From: Clostridium cavendishii DSM 21758
GTDB taxonomy: Bacteria; Bacillota; Clostridia; Clostridiales; Clostridiaceae
Direction of reading: 5' to 3'
DNA length: 64,000 nt
NCBI RefSeq assembly: GCF_900141845.1
Contig: NZ_FQZB01000003.1
Span: 378,895-442,894 of the forward strand
The notes beneath the pieces are model-generated. The model did not search any database. It was not told the DNA's origin and saw only the letters and a program-made list of their open reading frames with translations. Each line of letters opens with the position of its first letter. The stretch's first letter is position 1. Below, one piece after another: positions 36,557-44,733 of this stretch. A program made the position numbers and the translations under genes.

Positions 36557-36569
36557 AAAAATCTCCTAA

Positions 36570-37430
36570 TTAATCTTGCTCATATTTTCTATTTTCATCA
36601 TAAACTATAACTACAAGTTCCTCTAGTTTATTAAATTCTACATATGGTTCTATTATTGCGCTTTTATTAACCTTAACTTTATCCTCATCAACAGACAGTA
36701 CTTTGCCTATTTTTATATTTTTAGGATATATCTTTCCCAATCCAGATGTATATATTTCATCTCCGACTTTTATCTGAGAATTTATAGGTAAAAAGTCTAT
36801 TTTAGCCAAAAGCTTTCCATTAGAATCTTTATACCCCTTAACTATTCCTCCAGTTTCATTACTTTCTTTTACTTTTGCATGTACAGCTACATTTTCATTA
36901 ACTAGTGTTTGAACTTTTGCCCAGTTAGACCCTACTTCGGAAACCTGACCCACTAAGCCGTTGGCTGATATAACTACCATTTCTTTATCTACACCATCTT
37001 TTTTACCTTTATCTATGATATAACCATTTAAGAAGCCTCCGCCACTAACCCCTATTATGTTTGTTCCTATGTATTTATATTTACTGTTATTTTTATCGCT
37101 TTCATTTTTAAAATCTAATATAGCTCTTAATTCATCATTAGTTTTTTTAAAAGTATCATATTCTATAAGCTTATTTTCAAGCTCAATATTCTTTTTCTTC
37201 AAATCTTGATTTTCTCTTTTCACATCTGAAAATGTATAAAAAAACGTCATACATCCTTTAACCTTTTCTGATGCTTTATAAGCAAGCTTTTGGACTGGAT
37301 TGACTGCTGCTCCTGCGCTACTAGAAAATATGTTATAATTATTTTTTTTCGCAGAAAAAATAATTATACCTAAAAATGTAACTGACAGAACTATAACAGT
37401 TACTGCCAGTTTATTTTTAAAAATCTTCAC
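36570..37430 (-). CDS. mreC: Rod shape-determining protein MreC
   Basis: 286 aa. One N-terminal membrane span (about 8-26), a coiled coil (about 68-105, RENQDLKKKNIELENKLIEY), then the double beta-barrel domain with GVSGGGFLNGYIIDKGKKDGV and ISANGLVGQVSEVGSNWAKVQTL. It organises the elongasome outside the membrane. The start is GTG with AGAGG 9 nt upstream, spanning the mreB stop, so it is coupled to mreB. Confidence 0.94.
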   Translation of the reverse strand: MKIFKNKLAVTVIVLSVTFLGIIIFSAKKNNYNIFSSSAGAAVNPVQKLAYKASEKVKGCMTFFYTFSDVKRENQDLKKKNIELENKLIEYDTFKKTNDELRAILDFKNESDKNNSKYKYIGTNIIGVSGGGFLNGYIIDKGKKDGVDKEMVVISANGLVGQVSEVGSNWAKVQTLVNENVAVHAKVKESNETGGIVKGYKDSNGKLLAKIDFLPINSQIKVGDEIYTSGLGKIYPKNIKIGKVLSVDEDKVKVNKSAIIEPYVEFNKLEELVVIVYDENRKYEQD

Positions 37431-37435
37431 TCAGA

Positions 37436-38455
37436 TTAACCTCTTTGTTGTTTTGCTATTATGTCAAATTTATCTAATGCTTTTCCAGCCCCTAAAGCAA
37501 CACAATCAAGTGGTGACTCAGCTATATGCACAGGCATATGAGTCTCATGATTTATTAATTGATCCAATCCTTTTAAAAGCGCTCCTCCACCTGCAAGCAT
37601 TATACCTTTTTCTATTATATCTGCTGCAAGTTCTGGTGGTGTTTTTTCTAATGTAGTTTTAATAGCTTCTATTATTGCTGATACTGGTTCTTTTAGAGCA
37701 TCTCTTATTTGAGTTTCACTTATTTCAACTACTTTAGGAAGACCTGTTATTAAATCTCTTCCCTTTATTTCCATAGTTTTTTCTTCTTCGCCTTCAACTT
37801 TAAACGCTGAACCAACTCCAACTTTAATAGCTTCTGCTGTTCTTTCACCAATCATTAAATTATATTCTCTCTTTATATAACTAATAATCGCTTGATCTAA
37901 TTCATCTCCAGCTACTCTTAAAGATCTACTTGTTACTATTCCACCTAATGAAATCACAGCAACTTCAGTAGTTCCTCCACCGATATCAACTATCATACTT
38001 CCTGTTGGTTCATCAACTGGAAGACCAGCTCCAATTGCAGCTGCCATTGGTTCCTCCATAAGAACAACATCTCTAGCTCCTGCTTGTTTTGTAGCTTCTT
38101 CTATAGCTCTTCTCTCTACTTCAGTAACTCCTGATGGAAAACATACTATAATTCTTGGACTTGTAAATGCAGATTTGTTTGTTATTTTTTCAATGAACTT
38201 TTTAAGCATTGTTTGAGTTATATCAAAATCTGCTATAACTCCATCTTTAAGTGGTCTTATAGCTACTATATTTCCTGGTGTTCTTCCTATCATTTGCTTA
38301 GCTTCTGTTCCTACAGCTAATGGCTTTTTAGTAATATTGTTTATAGCAACAACTGATGGTTCGCTTAAAACAATACCTTTTCCTTTTACATATACTAAGG
38401 TATTAGCAGTTCCTAAATCTATACCCATATCTTTATTTATTCCAAATAATCCCAT
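37436..38455 (-). CDS. mreB: Actin-like rod shape-determining protein MreB
   Basis: 339 aa. The actin-fold nucleotide-binding motifs are clear: GIDLGTANTLVYVKGKGIVL (phosphate 1), IVDIGGGTTEVAVISLGG (phosphate 2) and LAGGGALLKGLDQLI (adenosine). Filaments move along the membrane and direct lateral wall synthesis. GGAAGGGG precedes the ATG. First of mreBCD, directly after radC as in many Firmicutes. Confidence 0.97.
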   Translation of the reverse strand: MGLFGINKDMGIDLGTANTLVYVKGKGIVLSEPSVVAINNITKKPLAVGTEAKQMIGRTPGNIVAIRPLKDGVIADFDITQTMLKKFIEKITNKSAFTSPRIIVCFPSGVTEVERRAIEEATKQAGARDVVLMEEPMAAAIGAGLPVDEPTGSMIVDIGGGTTEVAVISLGGIVTSRSLRVAGDELDQAIISYIKREYNLMIGERTAEAIKVGVGSAFKVEGEEEKTMEIKGRDLITGLPKVVEISETQIRDALKEPVSAIIEAIKTTLEKTPPELAADIIEKGIMLAGGGALLKGLDQLINHETHMPVHIAESPLDCVALGAGKALDKFDIIAKQQRG

Positions 38456-38472
38456 TTTTATTCCCCTTCCAG

Positions 38473-39156
38473 TTATAAGATTCCTTTTTCTTTCATACTA
38501 ATAAATTTGTTATTTCCTATAATTATATGATCAATAAGATCAATACCTATAAGTTTTCCACACTCTTTTATTCTAAGAGTTATATTAACATCCTCTTTAC
38601 TTGGTGTTGGGTCACCAGATGGATGATTATGACTAATTATAATTGAATTTGCACTTTTTTTTAGTGCTTCTTTAAATACCTCTCTTGGATGCACTACAGA
38701 AGAATTTAAAGTTCCCTTAAATAATTCTTTTTTCCCAATAACAACATTTTTTGTATTTAACATAATTAATATAAACACTTCTTGCTCTAAAGAGCGTACT
38801 TCATCTGTTAGAAGCTCTGCCACATCCTTTGGTGAACTTATTTTGTATTCACTTTTTTCAAAACTTCTAAATCTTTTAAAAATTTCACATAAAGCTAGTA
38901 TTTGTGTAGCTTTTGCTTCTTTTACGCCTTTTATACACATGAGTTCTTCTGCTGATGCTGAAAATAATCCATTTAGACCATGAACTTCTTTTAATATTCT
39001 GCTACTTAAAGTAATAACATTCTCGCTTGAAGTTCCTGTTCTTAGAAGCAATGCTAAAAGTTCTACATTACTCAATGAATCTGGTCCGTATTTTATAATT
39101 TTTTCTCTAGGTCTTTCATTTTGTGGAATATCAATGATTTTCAGGTTATTGTTCAT
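38473..39156 (-). CDS. radC: RadC/JAB-domain protein
   Basis: 227 aa. N-terminal helix-hairpin-helix-like region (LLALLLRTGT, CIKGVKEAKATQILA), then a JAB/MPN metalloprotease-like domain with the zinc motif SHNHPSGDPTPSKED. Once thought to act in DNA repair; the biochemical function is unsettled. The position maf-radC-mreB is a conserved Firmicutes order and says little about function. AGGAG precedes the ATG. Confidence 0.93.
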   Translation of the reverse strand: MNNNLKIIDIPQNERPREKIIKYGPDSLSNVELLALLLRTGTSSENVITLSSRILKEVHGLNGLFSASAEELMCIKGVKEAKATQILALCEIFKRFRSFEKSEYKISSPKDVAELLTDEVRSLEQEVFILIMLNTKNVVIGKKELFKGTLNSSVVHPREVFKEALKKSANSIIISHNHPSGDPTPSKEDVNITLRIKECGKLIGIDLIDHIIIGNNKFISMKEKGIL

Positions 39157-39193
39157 TTTAATAACTCCTATTCAATTATTGAATTCCCCATCC

Positions 39194-39760
39194 CTACTTA
39201 ATTTGTGATAGCATTTTATTTAACCTATTTAAAGGCAATCCCACCACATTATAATAGCAACCTTTTATTTCTTCAACAAATACAGCTCCTAATCCTTGAA
39301 TTCCATAAGCTCCTGCTTTATCCATAGGTTCAGAAGTTTTTATGTACTCCTCAATTTGAGATTCTTCCAAAATAGAAAATTTAACTTTTGTACATACAGC
39401 ATCTGAAATAATTTTATTATTTTGGGTGTTAATCACCGTAACCCCTGAGTAAACTTCATGGGTTTTTCCGCTTAACTTAGAAAGCATAAAAAAAGCATCT
39501 TCTTCTGTTTTAGGTTTTCCTAGCACTTCTCCATTTAATACTACAATAGTATCTGCTGCTATAATCAATGAAGGTTCTTGTAGTTTTTGTGCTACCGTTT
39601 CAGCTTTTTTTCTAGATAATTCTTCTACATAAGCTTCTGCATCACAATTAAAAATTACAGTAGATTCATCAAAATCTGAAACTCTAATCTCAAATTCCTT
39701 AACTATCCTACTTAAAAGTTCTTTCCTTCTTGGTGACTTAGATGCTAAAACTACATGCAT
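39194..39760 (-). CDS. maf: Maf-family nucleotide pyrophosphatase
   Basis: 188 aa. Maf signature VVLASKSPRRKELLSRI at 3-19, the ADTIVVLNGEVLGKP block with catalytic Asp, and GAYGIQGLGAVFVEEIKGCYYNVVGLPL at the C terminus. Hydrolyses modified or canonical dTTP/UTP-type nucleotides to monophosphates; overexpression blocks septation. GGGAG precedes the ATG. Confidence 0.95.
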   Translation of the reverse strand: MHVVLASKSPRRKELLSRIVKEFEIRVSDFDESTVIFNCDAEAYVEELSRKKAETVAQKLQEPSLIIAADTIVVLNGEVLGKPKTEEDAFFMLSKLSGKTHEVYSGVTVINTQNNKIISDAVCTKVKFSILEESQIEEYIKTSEPMDKAGAYGIQGLGAVFVEEIKGCYYNVVGLPLNRLNKMLSQIK

Positions 39761-39764
39761 TTTA

Positions 39765-40034
39765 TCACTCCCAATACTTTCTATATAGTATTATTGCCAA
39801 AATAACACATATTATAGACATAAAATTTAAATTTACACTTATACCAAAGGTTAATGATATAACCTTTAAATCAAGTACTAGTGGAGATGTATTTCCAATT
39901 GTATATTTTTGTTTAAATAGTTCTATATTCTGAAACTGATTTCCTAAAAAATCACCTATAAAACTACCTAAAATAAGACCTATAAAAATTATTAATATTA
40001 TAAGCCATACATTTCTATTACCCTTCTTCAACAC
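39765..40034 (-). CDS. Small DUF4321-like membrane protein
   Basis: 89 aa with two predicted spans (about 9-30 and 67-84) and a GSFIGDFLG motif after the first. It matches the small membrane proteins of the DUF4321 family that sit next to maf in clostridia; no function is known. It starts at GTG (a TTG follows directly) after AAGGTGGG, and its end is 4 bp from maf's start, so the two are cotranscribed. Confidence 0.75.
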   Translation of the reverse strand: MLKKGNRNVWLIILIIFIGLILGSFIGDFLGNQFQNIELFKQKYTIGNTSPLVLDLKVISLTFGISVNLNFMSIICVILAIILYRKYWE

Positions 40035-40098
40035 TTATCCCACCTTAACTTTCATCTAATATAGTTTATCACTTATTAAATTCATACACAAGTGAAAA

Positions 40099-40129
40099 AA
40101 AACAAATTAAGAATTTCTTAATTTGTTTT
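40099..40129 (-). terminator. Terminator after the SPOR-domain gene
   Basis: Perfect 14-bp inverted repeat 40099-40112/40116-40129 with a 3-nt loop; TTTTTT follows on the minus strand. Confidence 0.85.
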
Positions 40130-40203
40130 ACATTTTATTTAATATTTGTCTAGATTTAGAGAAAACAATTCCCTTATACGTTGATCAATTATTTTTACAT
40201 CTC

Positions 40204-40911
40204 TTATTTACTTTTAAAAACATTTAATGCCTTAAATATGTCTGAATAGCTTTTATCATTTTCAGCTTTTGTTATTTCTTTAGGCAAGTTCTTTATTGTG
40301 TCTTGAAGTTCCTTATATGTTTTATAATTAGCACCTGAAGCTTCTCCTTTCAAAGTATCAGCCCACTTTTTAAAATCCTCTGTTTTAACTGACTTAACAT
40401 CCTTATCATTCAACTTACTAATTATCTCAAGATATCCACTTATCATACCTGCTATTTCAAGATTACAAGAAGCACTTTTATCTATTTTATAATTAATTTT
40501 AGTAGCAGTAATATTTTCTGTAGTAAGCTTTTCTAATAATTTTGTAGCATCTTCTGGTTTACCTATAAATGAAATAGCTCTATATTTATCTCCTTCATTT
40601 AAGATAAATATATCATATTTATCTTTCAATTTATTTTTCAAATCATCTGCATTTTCCTTCTTAGAATAATATCCACACTGAACTATAGAATAATTCTCAA
40701 CACCATCTTTACTTTGTGTTTTGCTATCTTCAGCTTGAATAGAATTTGGTTTTTCTACCTTAATTTTTTCTGGAGAACCTTGTCCCAAAAATAAAAACTT
40801 TGCTATAAGAGTTCCAATAACTAATGCGATTACTACCATAAGTATAACTATTATACCAAATCTATTCGAATTATTTTTCCCTTTGTTAAAGTCATATCTT
40901 GTATACTTCAT
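40204..40911 (-). CDS. SPOR-domain membrane protein
   Basis: 235 aa. Basic N terminus, one membrane span (about 18-40, FGIIVILMVVIALVIGTLIAKFLFL), a short linker, then a SPOR domain (about 75-145, ENYSIVQCGYYSKKENADDLKNKL) that typically binds denuded septal glycan. The C-terminal 80 residues are helical with no known motif. The longest frame begins at an upstream GTG; GGGTG is better spaced for the ATG at 40911. Located upstream of the DUF4321/maf/radC/mre group but with its own terminator. Confidence 0.82.
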   Translation of the reverse strand: MKYTRYDFNKGKNNSNRFGIIVILMVVIALVIGTLIAKFLFLGQGSPEKIKVEKPNSIQAEDSKTQSKDGVENYSIVQCGYYSKKENADDLKNKLKDKYDIFILNEGDKYRAISFIGKPEDATKLLEKLTTENITATKINYKIDKSASCNLEIAGMISGYLEIISKLNDKDVKSVKTEDFKKWADTLKGEASGANYKTYKELQDTIKNLPKEITKAENDKSYSDIFKALNVFKSK

Positions 40912-41090
40912 ATAATCACCCACCTATTCATCTTTATATTTAAATCTATTTTAATTTACATAATTATATTCCTAAAACAAAAATAGTTTACATAAATTTA
41001 AAAAGTAAAAAGTGGCCTCATATAATCTTAAATATTAATATTACTACATTTATACTTATAATTAATTTTATAAATTCCTATATATAAAAA

Positions 41091-41120
41091 ACGACATAGA
41101 ATTTTCACACTCTATGTCGT
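41091..41120 (-). terminator. Terminator of the NlpC/P60 gene
   Basis: Perfect 10-bp inverted repeat 41091-41100/41111-41120 with a 10-nt loop, then TTTTTTATATA on the minus strand. Confidence 0.88.
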
Positions 41121-41137
41121 AACCTTCATTATATTTA

Positions 41138-41779
41138 TTATTTAACTCTTCTTGCGCCAGCATATCTTGAAGCATAATAAGATTCTCCAAGTGAACTTAC
41201 TGTTACAGTTTTACCAGATGAAGGTGCATGTATAAAGTCCCCTCCACCTACATATATACCAACATGACTTATAGGACCATATGTATTAAAAAACACTAAA
41301 TCTCCTGGTTGTAGGTTTCCTCTACTTACTGATGAGCCTGCCCCCCATTGAGAACCTGTATAGTGACCAAGCGATACTCCAAATCTAGCATATACATATT
41401 GTGTTAATCCAGAACAATCAAAAACTTTTGGACCAGCTGCACCAAACACATAAGGTCTTCCTATAAAATTATACGCATATTGAACTACTGCACTCCCTGA
41501 ACTTGAGCCACCTCTTGAAGAAGGCCCATTCCCACCAGATGATTTGCTTCCTGATGATTTTTTTTCACTTGATGAATTTGATCCACTATCCGAAACAGCC
41601 TCTTCTTTTTTAGGTGCTATTATAGTTTTTTCACCCTTTAATTGAGTACTTTTTAGCACAACACCTTGTTGTGTTTTAACTGTAGTGTCTGCTTTAACTA
41701 CTTTATTTTCACTAACCATGTTAGAAATGAGTGCAATTGAAAATACACTCGCTATAATTAAACATTTTTTCAATTTCAT
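41138..41779 (-). CDS. Secreted NlpC/P60 peptidoglycan endopeptidase
   Basis: 213 aa. Signal peptide (about 1-29). A Ser/Gly/Lys-rich low-complexity linker (about 63-97) replaces the usual SH3b or LysM repeats. The NlpC/P60 domain (about 98-213) has the catalytic Cys in FDCSGLTQYVY, His in ISHVGIYVGGGDFIHAP, and the third polar residue (His) in the latter's second half. Cuts D-gamma-glutamyl-meso-DAP or similar stem-peptide bonds. GAGGGGG precedes the ATG. No wall-binding module is seen, so targeting is unclear. Confidence 0.92.
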   Translation of the reverse strand: MKLKKCLIIASVFSIALISNMVSENKVVKADTTVKTQQGVVLKSTQLKGEKTIIAPKKEEAVSDSGSNSSSEKKSSGSKSSGGNGPSSRGGSSSGSAVVQYAYNFIGRPYVFGAAGPKVFDCSGLTQYVYARFGVSLGHYTGSQWGAGSSVSRGNLQPGDLVFFNTYGPISHVGIYVGGGDFIHAPSSGKTVTVSSLGESYYASRYAGARRVK

Positions 41780-41863
41780 AATATCCCCCTCAAAAATAAA
41801 GTTACTCTCTCCAAAGTAAACATTTACAGAACCAAAGTTACTATAAACTTTATGTACATACTA

Positions 41864-41893
41864 ATTATATACATTATGTCAACCTTTGGTCAA
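41864..41893 (-). promoter_or_regulatory. Candidate promoter of the NlpC/P60 gene with an 11-bp direct repeat
   Basis: Minus-strand TTGACC (41888-41893), 18 bp, TATAAT (41864-41869). The -35 region is part of a direct repeat (AAGGTTGACC-AAAGGTTGACA) that could be a regulator site. The rest of 41780-42017 is plain AT-rich sequence. Confidence 0.5.
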
Positions 41894-42017
41894 CCTTATT
41901 TTAAGAAAAATTTAAGAATTTTTTAAGAAACTTTTTCATATTTTATACGTCTTTAATAATAAAGCAAATTTTCATATACTTAATAAGCAATTTATTTTAA
42001 AATTTTAAATGTATAAA

Positions 42018-42049
42018 AAACACCATTTGGTTTTCACCAAATGGTGTTT
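42018..42049 (-). terminator. Terminator of ppcA
   Basis: Perfect 13-bp inverted repeat 42018-42030/42037-42049 with a 6-nt loop, then a T-run on the minus strand. Confidence 0.9.
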
Positions 42050-42059
42050 CTAATATATA

Positions 42060-43676
42060 TTAGCCCATACTTCCTCTAACTTTACCCATTCTTACAATCC
42101 ACTCGTTAAGGATTTTAAGTTCTTCAGTTTTATTTTGGATTATGTCATCTTCCATTCCTATAAGATGCATTATTATAGGTTTTGTTGTTTTAAGTAAAGT
42201 ATGATAGAATTCATTTTCATCTAAATATTCAAAATCTATTTCAAGATTTAATATTTCATTAACTAATTTCATATCTTCAGCATACTCAAGTCTTGCTGAC
42301 TCATCCACAATCTTTTTTGATATCTTACTATTTGCAAAAAGAGCAGCAAATCTAAAGTCTTCCTTTATTTGTGGGTAAAATTCTTTAAGTTTATCTATTC
42401 CGTAATCTCCATACTTATCTTTTATTTCTTTCATACCTCTTCCCATACCCATAAATTCAGGTGGCATACCTAATGTATACATAGCTGCTGTATATGATAT
42501 AGCCCTAGGTACTGAGAATTCTGTACTATTATCTATAGCTAGTATTTCTTTCTTTAAAGTTTCATCCTTTACTAAATCAGCTATATCTTGAAGATTAGCA
42601 ACTTCCCTATTATAATCTAAACCTGTTTTGCTCTTGGTTAGCCTATCTCTGTTTTTAGGTATGAAGTCTGAAACAAATGATACCGTATTTATTATTTTTA
42701 AGAAAGTTTGTAAATAATGTTTTGAAAATATTCCTATAAATTCTTTCATCAAATCTATATCTTCACTTGTAAATTCTCTTGGAAGTGATTTATGTATACT
42801 TTCATTTAACTTATTAACAGCTTCCTTTGTCTTTTCTGCTCCATGATCATATCTCAATGCAGATTGAACTGTGAATGTTTTAATTCCCGAATAAGTTTTT
42901 ATCATTTGTTCTACATTTTCAGCTGTAAAATGTCCTCTAAATGGAAGTGAACCACAACCTAATATAGGTGCCATTTCTACGCTATGTTCTTTTCCCCAAG
43001 TATAAGCTTTGTTAATAGCTATTATAACAGATAGAACTCCTGATATCATACCATAAGACATAGCTGAATCTGATCTTGCTATCATAAATCTTAAACTATC
43101 TAATTTATCACCTTTTGTTTCAGATGTATGGTAAAACTCATCAAATATTTTATCTATATTTACTAAAGAAGGTACTCCTTCTACTAAAGGTATTATTCTT
43201 ATACTATTTAGATCAAACTTCGTCTTATAATTCTTATTTCCTAACTCAATTACTGAATTAACTCTATCTTGAAACTCTGAAATTTCCTCCCCAGTTTCAA
43301 CCATAGGTACAACAACTTCTTTTATAGCTTGTATTCCTGAATTCTCATAAGCCTGAACATTAGTTTCAACAATAGACATTATACTCATTAGCTGTCTAAA
43401 GACTGACTCCTTGTTTGCATTGGGTATTCTTGGCGTTATTGCAACATCTTTACCTGGTATTATTCCGTTTGCAATTAAGCCTAATGCAACTTGAGATGTT
43501 TGATGATATGGTGTTAACTTTCCTTCAAAATCTATCATTATTTCATCTATACCAAGACCACCTTTATTTTGAAACTTTAACCCGTCGATTGCTTCTTGAG
43601 GTTCCTCTTGTATAGAAACATATGTACTTACATTATCTGGATGCTGCGTCATCATAGAACTTGGAAATTTTTTCAT
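42060..43676 (-). CDS. ppcA: Phosphoenolpyruvate carboxylase, archaeal type
   Basis: 538 aa, about half the size of classical PEPC. It belongs to the compact archaeal-type family also known from C. perfringens. Landmarks are MMTQHPDNVSTYVSIQEEPQEA at the N terminus, GCGSLPFRGHF, QSALRYDHG and the C-terminal RMGKVRGSMG. It carboxylates PEP with bicarbonate to oxaloacetate, an anaplerotic step feeding aspartate and C4 acids. ATAGGAGTGG precedes the ATG. It stands alone between terminators. Confidence 0.95.
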   Translation of the reverse strand: MKKFPSSMMTQHPDNVSTYVSIQEEPQEAIDGLKFQNKGGLGIDEIMIDFEGKLTPYHQTSQVALGLIANGIIPGKDVAITPRIPNANKESVFRQLMSIMSIVETNVQAYENSGIQAIKEVVVPMVETGEEISEFQDRVNSVIELGNKNYKTKFDLNSIRIIPLVEGVPSLVNIDKIFDEFYHTSETKGDKLDSLRFMIARSDSAMSYGMISGVLSVIIAINKAYTWGKEHSVEMAPILGCGSLPFRGHFTAENVEQMIKTYSGIKTFTVQSALRYDHGAEKTKEAVNKLNESIHKSLPREFTSEDIDLMKEFIGIFSKHYLQTFLKIINTVSFVSDFIPKNRDRLTKSKTGLDYNREVANLQDIADLVKDETLKKEILAIDNSTEFSVPRAISYTAAMYTLGMPPEFMGMGRGMKEIKDKYGDYGIDKLKEFYPQIKEDFRFAALFANSKISKKIVDESARLEYAEDMKLVNEILNLEIDFEYLDENEFYHTLLKTTKPIIMHLIGMEDDIIQNKTEELKILNEWIVRMGKVRGSMG

Positions 43677-43964
43677 TTAAACCACTCCTATATGAATATT
43701 TTCTTTTTTCAATAATTCAATATTATCATAAACTCTTAAATAAATAAAGCTTTTTTATTATTTTTTGCAAGTTTTTCTCTTGTGTACTTGCATTTGACAC
43801 ATAATAACGTTTTCTCAGCTCATTTTTATAATATTTCCCTTTTTATAATCTGTAATAACATCTATTGAACTATGCTTTCTACAATGCTAATCTAAAAATT
43901 AGTTTTAGGTTAGTTTTATTATTGATAGTTAATTAAATATCTAATTTAAATTTCAATATATAAT
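43677..43964. other. Intergenic region upstream of ppcA
   Basis: About 290 bp with no coding potential. It should hold the ppcA promoter (a TATGATAAT-like -10 lies near 43722 on the minus strand). It also has a TGCAAG/CTTGCA inverted repeat (about 43777-43802). No riboswitch is recognised. Confidence 0.4.
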
Positions 43965-44001
43965 AAAAAACATTCTCCTAAATTCTTGGAGAATGTTTTT
44001 T
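43965..44001 (-). terminator. Terminator of the HsdS-like gene
   Basis: Perfect 14-bp inverted repeat 43965-43978/43988-44001 with a 9-nt loop and A/T tracts on both sides, 5 bp past the stop. Confidence 0.88.
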
Positions 44002-44006
44002 TCTCA

Positions 44007-44573
44007 TTATATTTTATAAGGTAATCTTATTCCATTAATTATTTCTTTATTGATATATTTAATATCATAACCTCTTCCTCTTTCCTTAATACTCTTTAAA
44101 AATATTTGTTTTCCTTCATTAAATGCTATTGCATTAAAAAGTATTTGAGGATTCATTTTTGTACATCTTATTATTATAACATTTTTAGATGCTATAGCTT
44201 TTAATCTCTCATCTCTTACTATAGCACAATTGTACCCATCAAATATTTTGGATATTAGTATATCCCCAACCTTTAATAACTTCTTATCATACTTATTTGC
44301 AAATTCTTCTTTAATATAATACTTTCCTTTAAGTAACTCCCAATATTTTATTGAACTAGGCTTTATATAGCTTATCCCTTTAATATCCTCATCAGTTTGA
44401 AGGTATTTAGGATTAACTGATATTCCTTCAAAAACCTCGGCAACCTCTCCTATCATAAAACTTGTTTCTTGTGAAGCTAAATTTAAGTTCATTATTTCCT
44501 CAATGGACCCATTAGTAACTAGACTATTCAATATTAAGCTTTCATTTTCTACAGATTTTACATTATTCATCAT
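44007..44573 (-). CDS. Orphan protein resembling one target-recognition domain of a type I restriction specificity (HsdS) subunit
   Basis: 188 aa. The region FMIGEVAEVFEGISVNPKYL ... GISYIKPSSI ... LKVGDILISKIFDGYNCAIVRD ... IASKNVIIIRCTKMNPQIL follows the pattern of an HsdS target-recognition domain, including the GDILIS and IASKNxxIIR blocks. A full HsdS has two such domains and central helices; here there is only one, and no hsdM or hsdR is nearby. The N-terminal 45 residues are not part of the domain. The longest frame starts at a GTG inside the SD; GGAGG is 6 nt before the ATG at 44573. Own terminator. Function unknown. Confidence 0.65.
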   Translation of the reverse strand: MMNNVKSVENESLILNSLVTNGSIEEIMNLNLASQETSFMIGEVAEVFEGISVNPKYLQTDEDIKGISYIKPSSIKYWELLKGKYYIKEEFANKYDKKLLKVGDILISKIFDGYNCAIVRDERLKAIASKNVIIIRCTKMNPQILFNAIAFNEGKQIFLKSIKERGRGYDIKYINKEIINGIRLPYKI

Positions 44574-44697
44574 ATATACCCTCCCCACCTTATAGTTATT
44601 AACATAAAATTAGTAAACGTTTTCTAGTTTTATTATACACTATAAACTTCCATATTAAAATATATTCTTTGAATTTTCTGATAATTCTTTTTTTAAT

Positions 44698-44726
44698 AAA
44701 AGTGAGTATTTTAAATACTCACTTTT
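44698..44726 (-). terminator. Terminator of the SpoVD/FtsI-type PBP gene
   Basis: 13-bp inverted repeat 44698-44710/44714-44726 with a 3-nt loop; T tract on the minus strand. It lies just past the stop at 44734. Confidence 0.85.
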
Positions 44727-44733
44727 ATTAAAA

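Noticed and set aside
41780..41860. c-di-AMP (ydaO-type) riboswitch upstream of the NlpC/P60 gene
   Set aside because: Such switches often precede wall hydrolases, but the leader after the likely promoter is only about 80 nt, too short, and the conserved blocks are absent.
43800..43830. CcpA cre site upstream of ppcA
   Set aside because: The minus-strand TGAGAAAACGTTATTA looks similar but has an extra base in the left half and lacks the terminal CA.
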